Origin: Gammaproteobacteria bacterium
Lineage (GTDB): Bacteria > Pseudomonadota > Gammaproteobacteria > Burkholderiales > Burkholderiaceae_B
Direction of reading: 5' to 3'
DNA length: 64,000 nt
Assembly: GCA_030832095.1 (NCBI GenBank)
Contig: JAURJT010000052.1
Span: 26,500 to 90,499 of the forward strand
Each line of letters begins with the position of its first letter. Within the stretch, counting starts at the first letter, position 1. The translations under genes were made by a program, and so were the position numbers. The notes under the pieces were generated by a model, which saw only the letters and a list, made by a program, of their open reading frames with translations, was not told where the DNA came from and made no database searches. Positions 44,861 through 53,980 of this stretch are shown in pieces.

Positions 44861-45862
44861 TCAATCGGGTGTCATCTTGGCTTTGATGATCACTTCTTTC
44901 CATTTGGCAGTTTCGCTTTTAATGAAGGCAGCATAAGCCGCTGGAGTGCTGCCGATCACTTCTGTTGCTGTATCGTTAATGCGCTTATTCACGTCGGGCG
45001 TGGCCAGCACGGCGGCAACATCCTTCGATAGTTGATCGACGATAGCTTTAGGCGTACCTGCAGGCGCCATGAAACCAAACCATGCTGTGATTTCAAAGTC
45101 TTTGATCCCTTGCTCGATCACTGTGGGTACTTCTGGCTGAGCGGGTGACCGTGCGGCGCTCGTAATGCCAATCGCCCGAATCGTGTTTGCCCGGATATGT
45201 GGCAGCAACACTGGCGTGTTGTGAATTAAGACCTCAAACTGACCGCCAAGACCATCGGTGGTCATTTGAGCGCTCGATTTATAAGGGATGCTGGTCATCT
45301 TGATGCCGGCAATCAAATTCAATAGTTCGCCCGTTAAGTGTTGCGTGGTGCCGGGGCCCGCGGTGCCATAGCGAATTTTGTTCGGCTCTTTTTTTGCCAA
45401 TGCGATCAGCTCTTGCATATTATTGGCTGGTACCGAGGGATGCACCGTAATGAAGTTAGGCGTTTTCGTCGCCAAGCTGACCGGGATCAGGTCTTTTTCG
45501 ACGTCATAGGGCATCTTGCCAGCCATTAGGGTTGGATTGACCGCGATGGGCCCAATGGTGTTGTACAGAAACGTGTAGCCATCGGGTGCCGCTTTTGCAA
45601 CCCGATCGGTGCCGATATTGCCCGCAGCGCCCACGACATTTTCAATCACGACGGGTTGCCCCCACGCTTCAGAAAGCTTTTGCCCGATCAGTCGAACTTG
45701 TGCATCAGGCGCGCTACCTGGCGGTGCCGGGGCAATCATTCGTACGGTTTTGTCTGGCCATTTAGATTGTGCTTGAGCCGTGGCACTAAAAAGTAGGCCG
45801 CAAGTTAAAAGAACGGCGCTCGTCTTCGTCAACACGCTCGTGAGCGGGGTAGGGAGTTTCAT
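44861..45862 (-). CDS. Bug receptor 9
   Basis: A 333-aa receptor starting MKLPTPLTSV; the in-frame upstream extension lacks a ribosome site and would bury the signal peptide, whose cleavage is near ATAQAQ before SKWPDKTVRMI. Marks: APAPPGSAPDAQVRLIGQ (an unusual GSAPD variant of GGGTD), PDGYTFLYNT and SIPYKSSAQMTTDGLGG. Last in the ligase-MaoC-CoA-transferase operon, separated from the CoA-transferase by a tandem repeat. Confidence 0.92.
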   Translation of the reverse strand: MKLPTPLTSVLTKTSAVLLTCGLLFSATAQAQSKWPDKTVRMIAPAPPGSAPDAQVRLIGQKLSEAWGQPVVIENVVGAAGNIGTDRVAKAAPDGYTFLYNTIGPIAVNPTLMAGKMPYDVEKDLIPVSLATKTPNFITVHPSVPANNMQELIALAKKEPNKIRYGTAGPGTTQHLTGELLNLIAGIKMTSIPYKSSAQMTTDGLGGQFEVLIHNTPVLLPHIRANTIRAIGITSAARSPAQPEVPTVIEQGIKDFEITAWFGFMAPAGTPKAIVDQLSKDVAAVLATPDVNKRINDTATEVIGSTPAAYAAFIKSETAKWKEVIIKAKMTPD

Positions 45863-45938
45863 GGTTGTCTCGCTTAAAGGGCAGCTATTTGTCAAACCTA
45901 TGGAGGTTTGGTCGTCGACTATTTTAAACAGCTCGCCG

Positions 45939-46008
45939 CAAGGACGGACTAATCGCTTACCCCTAGCTAGCCACAAGGACGGACTAATCGCTTACCACTA
46001 GCTAGTCA
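45939..46008. repeat. 35-bp tandem duplication
   Basis: CAAGGACGGACTAATCGCTT starts at 45939 and again at 45974, each followed by ACC[CA]CTAGCTAG[CT]CAC. Two copies, period 35 bp, differing at two positions, immediately downstream of the CoA-transferase stop codon. The period is not a multiple of three, so this one is not coding. Confidence 0.85.
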
Positions 46009-46013
46009 CGCCT

Positions 46014-47222
46014 TCAGCGAACAATGTCAGGATTATGTTCGCCCAAGCGAGGAGGGCGAACCCCTGCCGTTCCGGGTGTTTTTGATAACTTGATGGGCAG
46101 CCCGACACCTTGATAGTCGTCTCGTTGAATAAACATGTCGCGCGCCACGGTGTGCGGCTGTTGAAAGGCCTCAGGTACGGTGTGAACAGGGCCTGCAGCC
46201 ACCCCTAGTGCCATGAGGTCTTTGCACAGCTCGGCTCGATTAAATTCTTTAAGCGCGACTTCCATTTCATGACGCAGGGCCTCACGGTTTGTCATGCGGC
46301 TCGCGTTGCTGTTGAACAGTGGATTGCTCAGTAGGTCTTCGCGCTGGATATGTTTGCAGAACTTTTTAAATTGTCCTTCATTGACGATCCCTAAAAAAAT
46401 TTGACCGTCGCCGACTTCAAAGCGGTTGTAAGTTGGGATATTGGGGTGCGCGCTGCCGGTTAAAGCCGGTGTCTTGCCAGAGTTCATCCAGTTGGCAGCA
46501 TGCGGAATCAGCATGCTTAAGGCAGAGTCGAACAGCGTGGCTTCAACACGCTGACCTTGCCCGGTACGGATACGGGCCCACAGCGCCATCATGATTCCAG
46601 AAAAGGCGTTGTAGCCCGTCACCTGATCCACCACCGGTACGCCGATTCGGGTGGGCCCTGTTTGTGGCTCGCCATTGATACTCATGAGGCCGCACATGGC
46701 TTGCAGGACGGCATCGTATCCAGGCAAGTTCGCCAAGGGGCCGGTGTCACCAAAGCCTGAGATGCTGCAGTAAATCAGTTTCGGAAAGGCCGTTGCTAGA
46801 TACTCGTCGTAGCCGAGCCCCCATTTTGCCATCGTGCCTGGGACAAAATTTTCGATTAGCACATCGGCGTTCACCAATAACGCTTCAAGAATCGCACGGT
46901 CGGCGGGTGTGGTGAGATCCAGACTCAGACCGCGCTTGCCACGGTTGATGGCCGAGAAGTAAGCCGCCTGTCCGGGCTCAACAAAAGGTGGCCCGAGTAA
47001 TCGTGTTTCGTCACCCTGTGGCGCTTCGACCTTGATGACGTCGGCGCCATGGTCGGACAACATTTGTGCACACAGAGGGCCTGCTAAGACGCGCGAGAGA
47101 TCTAGCACGCGTAAGCCGACCAAAGAGCCCTGTTTAGCATTCGTATCAAGCCAGGCCGCATCCGTCAGAGGACTCGCGCCCGTAGCTGCGGGACGTTGAT
47201 CGTTTTCGAAGGATGCGGGCAT
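46014..47222 (-). CDS. Class III (CaiB/BaiF) CoA-transferase
   Basis: A 402-aa CoA-transferase with about 35 non-conserved residues before GLRVLDLSRVLAGPLCAQML; then NRGKRGLSLDL, SISGFGDTGP and the catalytic motif VPVVDQVTG (Asp199). It likely activates a carboxylate from an acyl-CoA donor. Placed between the two-domain MaoC hydratase and Bug receptor 9 in an operon that also has an acyl-CoA ligase, so the pathway has two ways to make a thioester. Confidence 0.9.
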   Translation of the reverse strand: MPASFENDQRPAATGASPLTDAAWLDTNAKQGSLVGLRVLDLSRVLAGPLCAQMLSDHGADVIKVEAPQGDETRLLGPPFVEPGQAAYFSAINRGKRGLSLDLTTPADRAILEALLVNADVLIENFVPGTMAKWGLGYDEYLATAFPKLIYCSISGFGDTGPLANLPGYDAVLQAMCGLMSINGEPQTGPTRIGVPVVDQVTGYNAFSGIMMALWARIRTGQGQRVEATLFDSALSMLIPHAANWMNSGKTPALTGSAHPNIPTYNRFEVGDGQIFLGIVNEGQFKKFCKHIQREDLLSNPLFNSNASRMTNREALRHEMEVALKEFNRAELCKDLMALGVAAGPVHTVPEAFQQPHTVARDMFIQRDDYQGVGLPIKLSKTPGTAGVRPPRLGEHNPDIVR

Positions 47223-47226
47223 GGGC

Positions 47227-48372
47227 TTAGCCTCGAGTTGGCAGTTGCACGATACAAGAGCCTAACACTGACAGCTCATTATTTTGGTTGTGAGCCTCTT
47301 GCGCGATGGCAACAAGATGACGGTCGCCTTCTTTATATTTCTTTGTGACTTTCGCGCGAATGAACAACATGTCGCCCGCTGGATTATGACGGCGAATTTT
47401 GCAATCTGCCTGACGTAAAAAGCCTTCGTCTCCCATCCAGTTCGTCATTTGATGCATCAGCCACGAGCTGCGCTCTGGGCCGTAATCGTAGGCGCCAGGT
47501 GCGCCGACTTCAAGGGCAAACTCTTCTTCCCAGTGCACGCGCTCTGGTACGTCTGGCACACCGAAGCGATTTTTAATGCCTACGCCCGGGTGCGCGTCGA
47601 TCAGCTGCCAGGCGAGTTTATTGGCACGAATATAAAGCCCACCCCAGCCTTGCGCATACGCGATAAAACCTGTGACTGTCATTGGACCTTTGAATAAAAC
47701 TGGCAGCTCGTCGCCTTCTTGAACGTCGTCCCAATAACGCGTGTTTGCACCACGAACTTCTTCATTGGCGTAGAGCTTGTAGGCTTCTTTCAGTTGCTCA
47801 TCGGTGTAGGGCACAACACCTTTTTCTTGTACCTCAGTGTATTTGGTGCCTTTCTCGCGTGCGTGATCACGCTCGGTACGAAAGCACCAGGTATCAGCCT
47901 CGGCAAGTTTGTCGCCGGTTTGATTGAAAAAATCGACGTGATAAGTTTGTTGAATCGCTTTACCAGCGAAGCGTGTATCGTGCTCGACGAGATCCTTGAG
48001 ATAGGCTTCAGTGCTGATGACGTCATTGCGTTTTGCGTGTTGATGCCAAGTCCAGTTTGAACCTGACCACATCGCGTGCACGCCGGGTAAGCCTCCTACA
48101 TAACCCGACACAATCCGGCTGGTTGAATACAAAAAACTTGGCAGGGCAATGATGGTGCCGTGGCTTGTTTTGGCTGCGTACTCGGGGTCGCACCACAGCG
48201 GATTGTCGTCACCGATGCCGTGTGCATAATGGCGAATATTGTCGCGGGTGGCTTCGTAGCACCAAGGTTCGGCAGTTGCACCGATTTTGACACCAATGCG
48301 TCGCTGCAGATCTTCAAGCCCTTGCGCAGTAATTTTTGGAAAACTGCGTTGGCCGATTAATTCTGATGACAT
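47227..48372 (-). CDS. Two-domain MaoC-like acyl-CoA dehydratase
   Basis: A 381-aa protein with an N-terminal FAS1-like hot-dog domain (RHYAHGIGDDNPLWCD around 48-63, GTIIALPSFLYS after) and a second hot-dog-like domain at about 205-370 (PERVHWEEEF, YGPERSSWLMHQMTNWMGDEG). The GDDNPLW motif keeps acidic residues at the hydratase Asp position but lacks the following His. It resembles a fusion version of the split pair near 18 kb. Probably hydrates an enoyl-CoA. Four bp from the CoA-transferase gene. Confidence 0.82.
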   Translation of the reverse strand: MSSELIGQRSFPKITAQGLEDLQRRIGVKIGATAEPWCYEATRDNIRHYAHGIGDDNPLWCDPEYAAKTSHGTIIALPSFLYSTSRIVSGYVGGLPGVHAMWSGSNWTWHQHAKRNDVISTEAYLKDLVEHDTRFAGKAIQQTYHVDFFNQTGDKLAEADTWCFRTERDHAREKGTKYTEVQEKGVVPYTDEQLKEAYKLYANEEVRGANTRYWDDVQEGDELPVLFKGPMTVTGFIAYAQGWGGLYIRANKLAWQLIDAHPGVGIKNRFGVPDVPERVHWEEEFALEVGAPGAYDYGPERSSWLMHQMTNWMGDEGFLRQADCKIRRHNPAGDMLFIRAKVTKKYKEGDRHLVAIAQEAHNQNNELSVLGSCIVQLPTRG

Positions 48373-48429
48373 ATAGATCTCCTGATGATTTCTTTTAAAT
48401 ACCGATCGTAAAAATTTTCTGAAATGCGA

Positions 48430-49968
48430 TCACGCTGCGACCTCGCGAAGTTTTTTTCGGTGGATTTTTCCAGCGGGTGTTTTTGGCAGTTCTGGCACAA
48501 AGACGATATGACGCGGATACTCGTGCTGGCTTAAACGTGTTCTGACCAAATCTTGAAGCTCTTGAATAAACGCTTCGTCGCCGGGTCGTTGGCTGACGAC
48601 AAACGCTTTGACGGCTTGGCCGCGCAGGCTGTCAGGTACGCCGATCGCTGCCGCCTCTTGGGCGTCGGGGTGTTTCAGGATGGCATCTTCGATCTCGACA
48701 GCACTCATCGTCCAGCCAGCAGAAATGATGACGTCGTCGGCGCGGCCGCCATGATAAAAGTACCCCTCGGCGTCGACATGCCCAAGATCCTTTGTGGCAA
48801 GCCACTGGCCTTTGCGCCAAACTTTGATCTCGCCGATGACATTGGCTGCACAGGCAAGGCCAGTCGCATCTTGCACTTGCACCTGCGCACCGGGGATAGG
48901 TTTACCGAGAGATCCCGGTTTATGCGCAAAATCTTCGGCGCCCGGATAGCTTACTAGGATGACACCGATTTCGGTCGTGCCGTACATGCTGCAGACCTGC
49001 AACCCGAACGTTTGTTCGATAAATTCTTCGGTGGCGCTATCGATGGGCTCGCCGGTAAACGACATTTTTTTAAACGCGTACTGGTAGTTAGACGCACAGC
49101 CCGAATTTTTCATCATGCGATAGTGCGTAGCCGCTGCCGAAATATTGGTGAAGCGATGTGTGGCCAGCCCTTTCAGCAGCACTGCAGCGTTAAATTTGCC
49201 GGCAAAAGAGCCAATGGTAAGACCAAGCGCCATCGGCGCGAGCGTGCCATGCCAGAGCCCGTGGCCCCAGGCGGGCGAGGACGGGCACATGAAACGATCG
49301 CTAGGCCGAAGCCCCGTGCCGTAGAGTGCTGCCACCATCAAGGTCACGATTGACCGGTGGGTATGTTTGACGGCTTCTGGGAGTTCTCGCGTGGTACCCG
49401 ACGTGTACTGATACATGGCGTAGTCAGTGGCGTTAGTCGCGGGGGCAAAGGTATTTGGGTATTGCGCTAACGAAGCCATCAGGGCGTCGTCAGCCAAGAG
49501 GGTGCGCGCTTGATAGTCGGCAGAAACAATGCCAATTTTTTCTGAATTAGTAAACAATAGACTGGGCAGGCAGTCAGCGATTCTAAGGTTTAAGCCATCA
49601 GGGCCAAACAGCGTGAAGAGCGGCACAGCGATGGCACCGGCTTTCATAATGCCGAATAAGCAGGTGTAAAACGCCAGTGAAGGCTCAAGCATGACCGCAA
49701 CACGGTCGCCCTTTTTGATGCCGCGAGCCGCTAAAAAATGCGCCATCTGCGACGATTGCTTGGCCAACTGCTCGTACGAGATGATCTCGTCGGGTGCATC
49801 GGTACGCAGAACGATAACCGCCGTTTGCCCCTGCGAGGCATAGCGGTCAACGCATTCGTGAGCGATATTGAGATGCTCACGATTTCCGTCAAAGAGCTCC
49901 CATAATTTTTCGGATGAAAAATTTGCTTGTGCGTCTGCATACGACGTAAACGCAGTGAGTTTTGCCAT
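48430..49968 (-). CDS. AMP-binding acyl-CoA synthetase
   Basis: A 512-aa adenylate-forming enzyme. The phosphate loop at 189-204 reads TSGTTRELPEAVKHTH, an unusual variant of TSGTTG-x-P-K-G-V with an extra residue. MYGTTEIG, HGGRADDVIISAGW and the C-terminal KTPAGKIHRKKLRE with the catalytic Lys are conserved. Activates a carboxylic acid with ATP and CoA. First gene of the ligase-MaoC-CoA-transferase-Bug operon, divergent from the IclR regulator, which probably controls it. Confidence 0.9.
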   Translation of the reverse strand: MAKLTAFTSYADAQANFSSEKLWELFDGNREHLNIAHECVDRYASQGQTAVIVLRTDAPDEIISYEQLAKQSSQMAHFLAARGIKKGDRVAVMLEPSLAFYTCLFGIMKAGAIAVPLFTLFGPDGLNLRIADCLPSLLFTNSEKIGIVSADYQARTLLADDALMASLAQYPNTFAPATNATDYAMYQYTSGTTRELPEAVKHTHRSIVTLMVAALYGTGLRPSDRFMCPSSPAWGHGLWHGTLAPMALGLTIGSFAGKFNAAVLLKGLATHRFTNISAAATHYRMMKNSGCASNYQYAFKKMSFTGEPIDSATEEFIEQTFGLQVCSMYGTTEIGVILVSYPGAEDFAHKPGSLGKPIPGAQVQVQDATGLACAANVIGEIKVWRKGQWLATKDLGHVDAEGYFYHGGRADDVIISAGWTMSAVEIEDAILKHPDAQEAAAIGVPDSLRGQAVKAFVVSQRPGDEAFIQELQDLVRTRLSQHEYPRHIVFVPELPKTPAGKIHRKKLREVAA

Positions 49969-50102
49969 GGGATTGCTTTGCTGAGAGAACGGTTTGCGAG
50001 CGAGGTGCTGTAGACGGCGATGCCAGCGCGGATTGCATTGGAGGTCGCAGTGATTGCCTCACTGTATCGCTGCCCCCTTTCATTGTCAAATGAAGCTATT
50101 TG

Positions 50103-50116
50103 TTGTATTAGTACAA
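50103..50116. promoter_or_regulatory. Candidate operator between ligase operon and iclR-type gene
   Basis: TTGTA-TTAG-TACAA is an inverted repeat 48 bp before the regulator ATG in the 196-bp divergent gap. IclR proteins commonly bind such palindromes and repress themselves and the divergent operon. No specific consensus match is claimed. Confidence 0.4.
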
Positions 50117-50164
50117 TGATATTAGAATGCACAAACTAACTGTCGAAAGTAACGAATCTATCCA

Positions 50165-50992
50165 ATGACCTCGTCTGATCAAATGACACAGCAAGTCACA
50201 CAAAGCCCTCTCGAGGGGGGGCAAGATCGCGTCGCGGCAAAGCCCGCGCCTCGGATCCGTTCGGTTCCTGCGGTCTCGCGGTCGATCGCGATTTTGCGTT
50301 TGCTAGGCAAGGCCCGCGCGCCGCTTGGCGTGAACGCGATCGCGCAGGCGTTGGATCTGGTGCCAAGCACGTGTTTGCACATTTTGCGTGCCCTTGTTGA
50401 AGAAAAGCTTGTTGCCTTTGATCGCCAAACCAAACACTACCGGCTTGGCATCGGCATGCTCGCACTCGCGCGTAGCGCCCTTGATTCCAACGCCTTTCCT
50501 GCACTGATTCAGGCCGGTCTCGACCAACTCTCTACCGCTTACAACGTCACGGCTATCGCTGTCGATGTGTCCGACGCAGATCAGATGGTCGTTGTTGCGC
50601 TATCGCGTTCGACAATCCCCTTTAGGCTGCATGTGGATGTGGGCAGTGTGTTTCCGTCGTTATTAAGCGCCACCGGGCGGCTTGTCGCAGCTTTCAGTCA
50701 ACAGTCTCGCGCCGAGCTGAAGGCTCAGTTTGCCAAACTAAGGTGGGACGGCTCGATCAACTTCGACACTTGGTATCTCGAAGTGCAACAAGCCATGCAA
50801 AATGAATATAGTATTGATCGCGGCACTTACATTGCCGGCGTCACAATCGTGGCCGTACCCGTACGCCAACAAAATAAAATGCCAACCCATACTCTTGTCT
50901 GTGCAAGCCTGACGAATCAGTTGACCGAGGCTGATCTAACCGATCTAATCATGCGCATGAGATTGCAGGCTGATCTCGCTACAAGCCTTTAA
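50165..50992 (+). CDS. IclR family transcriptional regulator
   Basis: A 275-aa regulator. After a Gln/Pro-rich start, the winged HTH spans about 38-95 (AVSRSIAILRLLGKARAPLG, then LVPSTCLHILRALVEEKLV and the YRLG wing). The IclR effector domain follows (GMLALARSAL, a GAF-like core, and the late SIDRGTYIAGVTIVAVPV). It likely senses an intermediate of the divergently encoded acyl-CoA pathway. Its 3' end is followed by short repeats and a possible terminator. Confidence 0.92.
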   Translation: MTSSDQMTQQVTQSPLEGGQDRVAAKPAPRIRSVPAVSRSIAILRLLGKARAPLGVNAIAQALDLVPSTCLHILRALVEEKLVAFDRQTKHYRLGIGMLALARSALDSNAFPALIQAGLDQLSTAYNVTAIAVDVSDADQMVVVALSRSTIPFRLHVDVGSVFPSLLSATGRLVAAFSQQSRAELKAQFAKLRWDGSINFDTWYLEVQQAMQNEYSIDRGTYIAGVTIVAVPVRQQNKMPTHTLVCASLTNQLTEADLTDLIMRMRLQADLATSL

Positions 50993-50993
50993 C

Positions 50994-51047
50994 GGAAAAC
51001 GCAGAAGTAAAACGCAGAACGAAAGCGTAGAAGGGAAACGTATAAAT
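50994..51047. repeat. 13-14 bp tandem repeat, four degenerate copies
   Basis: GAAAACGCAGAAGT, AAAACGCAGAACG, AAAGCGTAGAAGGG and AAACGTATAAAT run head to tail directly after the IclR stop codon. Copies decay progressively away from the gene. Confidence 0.65.
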
Positions 51048-51059
51048 CCCTTTCGTTTT
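51019..51059 (+). terminator. Possible terminator after the iclR-type gene
   Basis: ACGAAAG (51019) and CTTTCGT (51050) can pair, followed by TTT, and an alternative AAGGG/CCCTT stem lies inside. The loop is long, so the call is weak; the stem is built from the repeat array itself. Confidence 0.4.
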
Positions 51060-51134
51060 AAATTAAAGTCGCACGCGTCCCGCACTCTAGAGTAGGGAAG
51101 CTGCCAATAATATCAACAGGAAGACACGTACATC

Positions 51135-52301
51135 ATGCAACATAGCCGCGAAAGAATTTTGACGACCCACACGGGTAGCCTACCTCGCCCAGCCGCCTTA
51201 GTGCAGATGTACGCACAGCGAGCGAACGGCCAGTCAGTCGATGAAGCGTTGCTAGAGCGTGCTGGGCATCAAGCGATGCAAGCCAGTGTCGAAAATCAAA
51301 TGGCGAATGGTATCGACGTTGGGAATAACGGCGAACAGCAGCGCGAAGGTTTTTTTCTGTATGTCCAGCGTCGTATGTCCGGTTTCTCAGGTAGCTGGAA
51401 GCGTTGGTCGCGCGGTGACGTTGAACGTTATCCTGAATTTAAGCAGATGATGGCAAACCAAGCCGGCGATAAGGTGGCGGTCAGTAACTTCCTGCCACCA
51501 CGAGTAACGGGCGAGGTCAAGTATCTTGATCCGATGCTTGCCGCCTCAGAGGCAGTTGACTTCAAAGCCGAACTTGCGGGCCGCTCAAAAACATTCACAG
51601 AGGCTTTTTTAACGGCGCCTTCGCCGGGCATCATCGCTTCTGCGTGCAAAAACGAACATTACGATACCGAAGAAGCTTATCTGGCCGCGCTGGCTGAAGC
51701 CTTACGCCTTGAATATGAAGCGATTGTAAACAACGGCTTCGTTCTGCAAATCGATTGCCCTGATCTCGCGCTCGAACGCCATGTGTCGTATCACGATGAA
51801 TCTGACGCAAAATTTATCGGTTTTATCGAGCGCGTTGTCACCGCCCTAAATGTTGCTCTCAGAAACATCCCACGCGATCGCGTGCGTATGCACGTGTGCT
51901 GGGGCAACTATGAAGGCCCGCATGATTGCGATGTCCCTTTACAAAAAATTTGGCCGACCATCAGTCAAACAAATGTCGGTGGGTTTGTATTGCCCTTCGC
52001 CAACGCACGCCATGCCCACGAGATGACAGTCTTGCGCAAGCACCCGTTGAAAGAAGATCAAATTATTGTGGCGGGTGTCATTGACGTTTTAACGAACTTC
52101 GTTGAGCATCCTGAGGTGGTTGCTGACCGCCTCGAGCGCTGCGCGGCAGAGGTCGGTGACCCAACACGCGTGCTCGCAGGAACAGATTGCGGTTTCGATA
52201 CCTCAGCCGGTATGGGTCGTGTTGCCACCGACGTGGTCTGGGCTAAGTTACGCACGCTCGCCGAAGGTGCACGCATCGCGAGCGAGCGTCTGATTAAGTA
52301 G
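51135..52301 (+). CDS. Cobalamin-independent methionine synthase (MetE C-terminal) family protein
   Basis: A 388-aa barrel matching only the catalytic C-terminal half of MetE, as in epoxyalkane:CoM transferase-like and short MetE-like proteins. It opens TTHTGSLPRP; zinc-site elements HVCWGNYEGPH (His/Cys) and the late GTDCGFDTSAGMG (Cys) are present, and IDCPDLALERH lies between. It may transfer a methyl or alkyl group to a thiol, or break a C-S or C-O bond; substrate unknown. AGGAAG ribosome site. Ends 10 bp from a convergent Bug gene. Confidence 0.85.
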   Translation: MQHSRERILTTHTGSLPRPAALVQMYAQRANGQSVDEALLERAGHQAMQASVENQMANGIDVGNNGEQQREGFFLYVQRRMSGFSGSWKRWSRGDVERYPEFKQMMANQAGDKVAVSNFLPPRVTGEVKYLDPMLAASEAVDFKAELAGRSKTFTEAFLTAPSPGIIASACKNEHYDTEEAYLAALAEALRLEYEAIVNNGFVLQIDCPDLALERHVSYHDESDAKFIGFIERVVTALNVALRNIPRDRVRMHVCWGNYEGPHDCDVPLQKIWPTISQTNVGGFVLPFANARHAHEMTVLRKHPLKEDQIIVAGVIDVLTNFVEHPEVVADRLERCAAEVGDPTRVLAGTDCGFDTSAGMGRVATDVVWAKLRTLAEGARIASERLIK

Positions 52302-52311
52302 CGAGGTACCC

Positions 52312-53310
52312 TCAATCAACAGTCGCACCAGAGGCCTTTACAATCGCGCCCCATTTGACGATGTCTTGGTCTAAGCGCACCTTGAACTGGGCCGGCGTGT
52401 CAAAGGCAAGTTCCAGGCCAAGGTCCATAAGCTTCTTTTGAACAGCGGGTTTCTGCATCACTGTGGCAGTCGCCTGATAAACCTTATTCACCACCTCAGG
52501 TGGTGTACCAGCGATCGCAAACAAGCCTACCCAGAGCTCACCTGAAAACTCAGGAATCTGTTCAATCATGGCTGGGACATCAGGCAGGGACGGCGAACGC
52601 TTAGCCGTGCTGACGCCCAGAGCACGCAACTGACCCTGGCGGATATTGCTCAGCGCAGAGGGCAGGCTAGCGAAGGCAATGGGCACCTGTCCACCTAAGA
52701 CATCAGCCATGGCGGGTGCTACACCTTTATAGGGTATGTGTTCCATTTTGTAACCGCCCATTTGATCCATCATCACGCCTAAAAGATGATTGAGCGTTCC
52801 GTTGCCCGCCGACGCATACTGATACTTGCCAGGGTTGGCTTTGATCAAGGCTAAAAACTCAGTCAGAGTTTTGGCAGCAAATGAGGGGTGAACCACCAGT
52901 ACATTGGGTACGCTGCCAATGATGGTAATGGGGATAAAGTCTTTAACAGGATCAAAGCCGACATTTTTATACAACGCAGGGTTAATCGCTTGAACGCTAT
53001 TGACTGTCATCAGCAGTGTATAGCCGTCAGGCGCAGCCGTTTTTGTTTGTGCAGTACCGATGTTGCCCCCAGCCCCTGGTCTGTTGACCAGTACAACTGA
53101 CTGCTTAAATTCTTCAGCAAGTTCGGTGGCGATGATGCGCCCCACGATATCGTTGGTACCGCCGGTCGCGTTCGGCACGACCATCGTCAGCTGTCGGGTC
53201 GGATAGTTAGACGGCGCTTGCGCAAATCCAGTTTGTGCGCCCAGCCCTAGCGTCAGCGCCGTCAGCAGTCGCAGAGCCTGTAAACTGAAGTTTTGCCTGC
53301 ATTGAATCAT
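52312..53310 (-). CDS. Bug receptor 10
   Basis: A 332-aa receptor with TAGGAG upstream of ATG; signal peptide cleaved near GFAQA before PSNYPTRQLTMVV. Marks: VPNATGGTNDIVGRIIATEL (NATGG rather than PPGGG), APDGYTLLMTVNSVQAIN and HIPYKGVAPAMADVLGG. Single gene convergent with the MetE-like gene and divergent from ubiX; no tctAB partner close by. Confidence 0.92.
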   Translation of the reverse strand: MIQCRQNFSLQALRLLTALTLGLGAQTGFAQAPSNYPTRQLTMVVPNATGGTNDIVGRIIATELAEEFKQSVVLVNRPGAGGNIGTAQTKTAAPDGYTLLMTVNSVQAINPALYKNVGFDPVKDFIPITIIGSVPNVLVVHPSFAAKTLTEFLALIKANPGKYQYASAGNGTLNHLLGVMMDQMGGYKMEHIPYKGVAPAMADVLGGQVPIAFASLPSALSNIRQGQLRALGVSTAKRSPSLPDVPAMIEQIPEFSGELWVGLFAIAGTPPEVVNKVYQATATVMQKPAVQKKLMDLGLELAFDTPAQFKVRLDQDIVKWGAIVKASGATVD

Positions 53311-53396
53311 CTGAGTCTCCTAGGTTGAATCGATTTGTTATGCTCCACTATAGAGCACAAGCTTAGTGTACGACTACGAATATCGGACAAAACATC

Positions 53397-53978
53397 ATGT
53401 CGCAGGCCCCTCGCAGATTAATCGTCGCCATTACGGGCGCCTCAGGCACCGCCTACGGTGTCCGGTTGCTACAAGTGCTACAGGCGACGGATATTGAGAC
53501 ACATTTGGTCTTGACTGACTCGGCAAAATTGACGATGGCAGCCGAGACCGAGTTCAATCCCGCTCAGGTTCAGGCAATGGCAGACGTTGTTCATTCAGCA
53601 AAAAACGTCGGCGCAACAATCGCCTCGGGGTCGTTTATGACACTCGGTATGGTCGTCGCGCCATGCTCAGTCAATACGCTTTCTGAAATTGCTTGGGGCA
53701 TCACCGGAAATCTGATCTCCCGCGCAGCCGATGTTGTGCTCAAAGAGCGTCGCCGCCTAGTGTTGCTGGTGCGCGAAACGCCGTTGCATGCCGGCCATTT
53801 GAAGTCGATGCTTCAAGTGACACAAAATGGTGCAATTGTGATGCCGCCAGTGCCCGCCCTCTATATCAAGCCTGAATCGATCGACGCGATCATTGATCAC
53901 ACGGTTGGGCGAGTACTCGATTTGTTTGCCTTAGAAACTGATCTGGTGCAGCGCTGGAATGGCTTGGGTAAACCCTAG
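53397..53978 (+). CDS. ubiX: UbiX family flavin prenyltransferase
   Basis: A 193-aa flavoprotein with the Rossmann-like start RRLIVAITGASGTAYGVRLL, GSFMTLGMVVAPCSVNTLSEIAWG, and RRRLVLLVRETPLHAGHLKSM containing the phosphate and prenyl sites. It makes prenylated FMN, the cofactor of UbiD-type decarboxylases. No UbiD gene is in the window, so the partner lies elsewhere (ubiquinone pathway or another decarboxylase). Followed after 2 bp by DUF4936 and then a Bug gene. Confidence 0.93.
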   Translation: MSQAPRRLIVAITGASGTAYGVRLLQVLQATDIETHLVLTDSAKLTMAAETEFNPAQVQAMADVVHSAKNVGATIASGSFMTLGMVVAPCSVNTLSEIAWGITGNLISRAADVVLKERRRLVLLVRETPLHAGHLKSMLQVTQNGAIVMPPVPALYIKPESIDAIIDHTVGRVLDLFALETDLVQRWNGLGKP

Positions 53979-53980
53979 TT

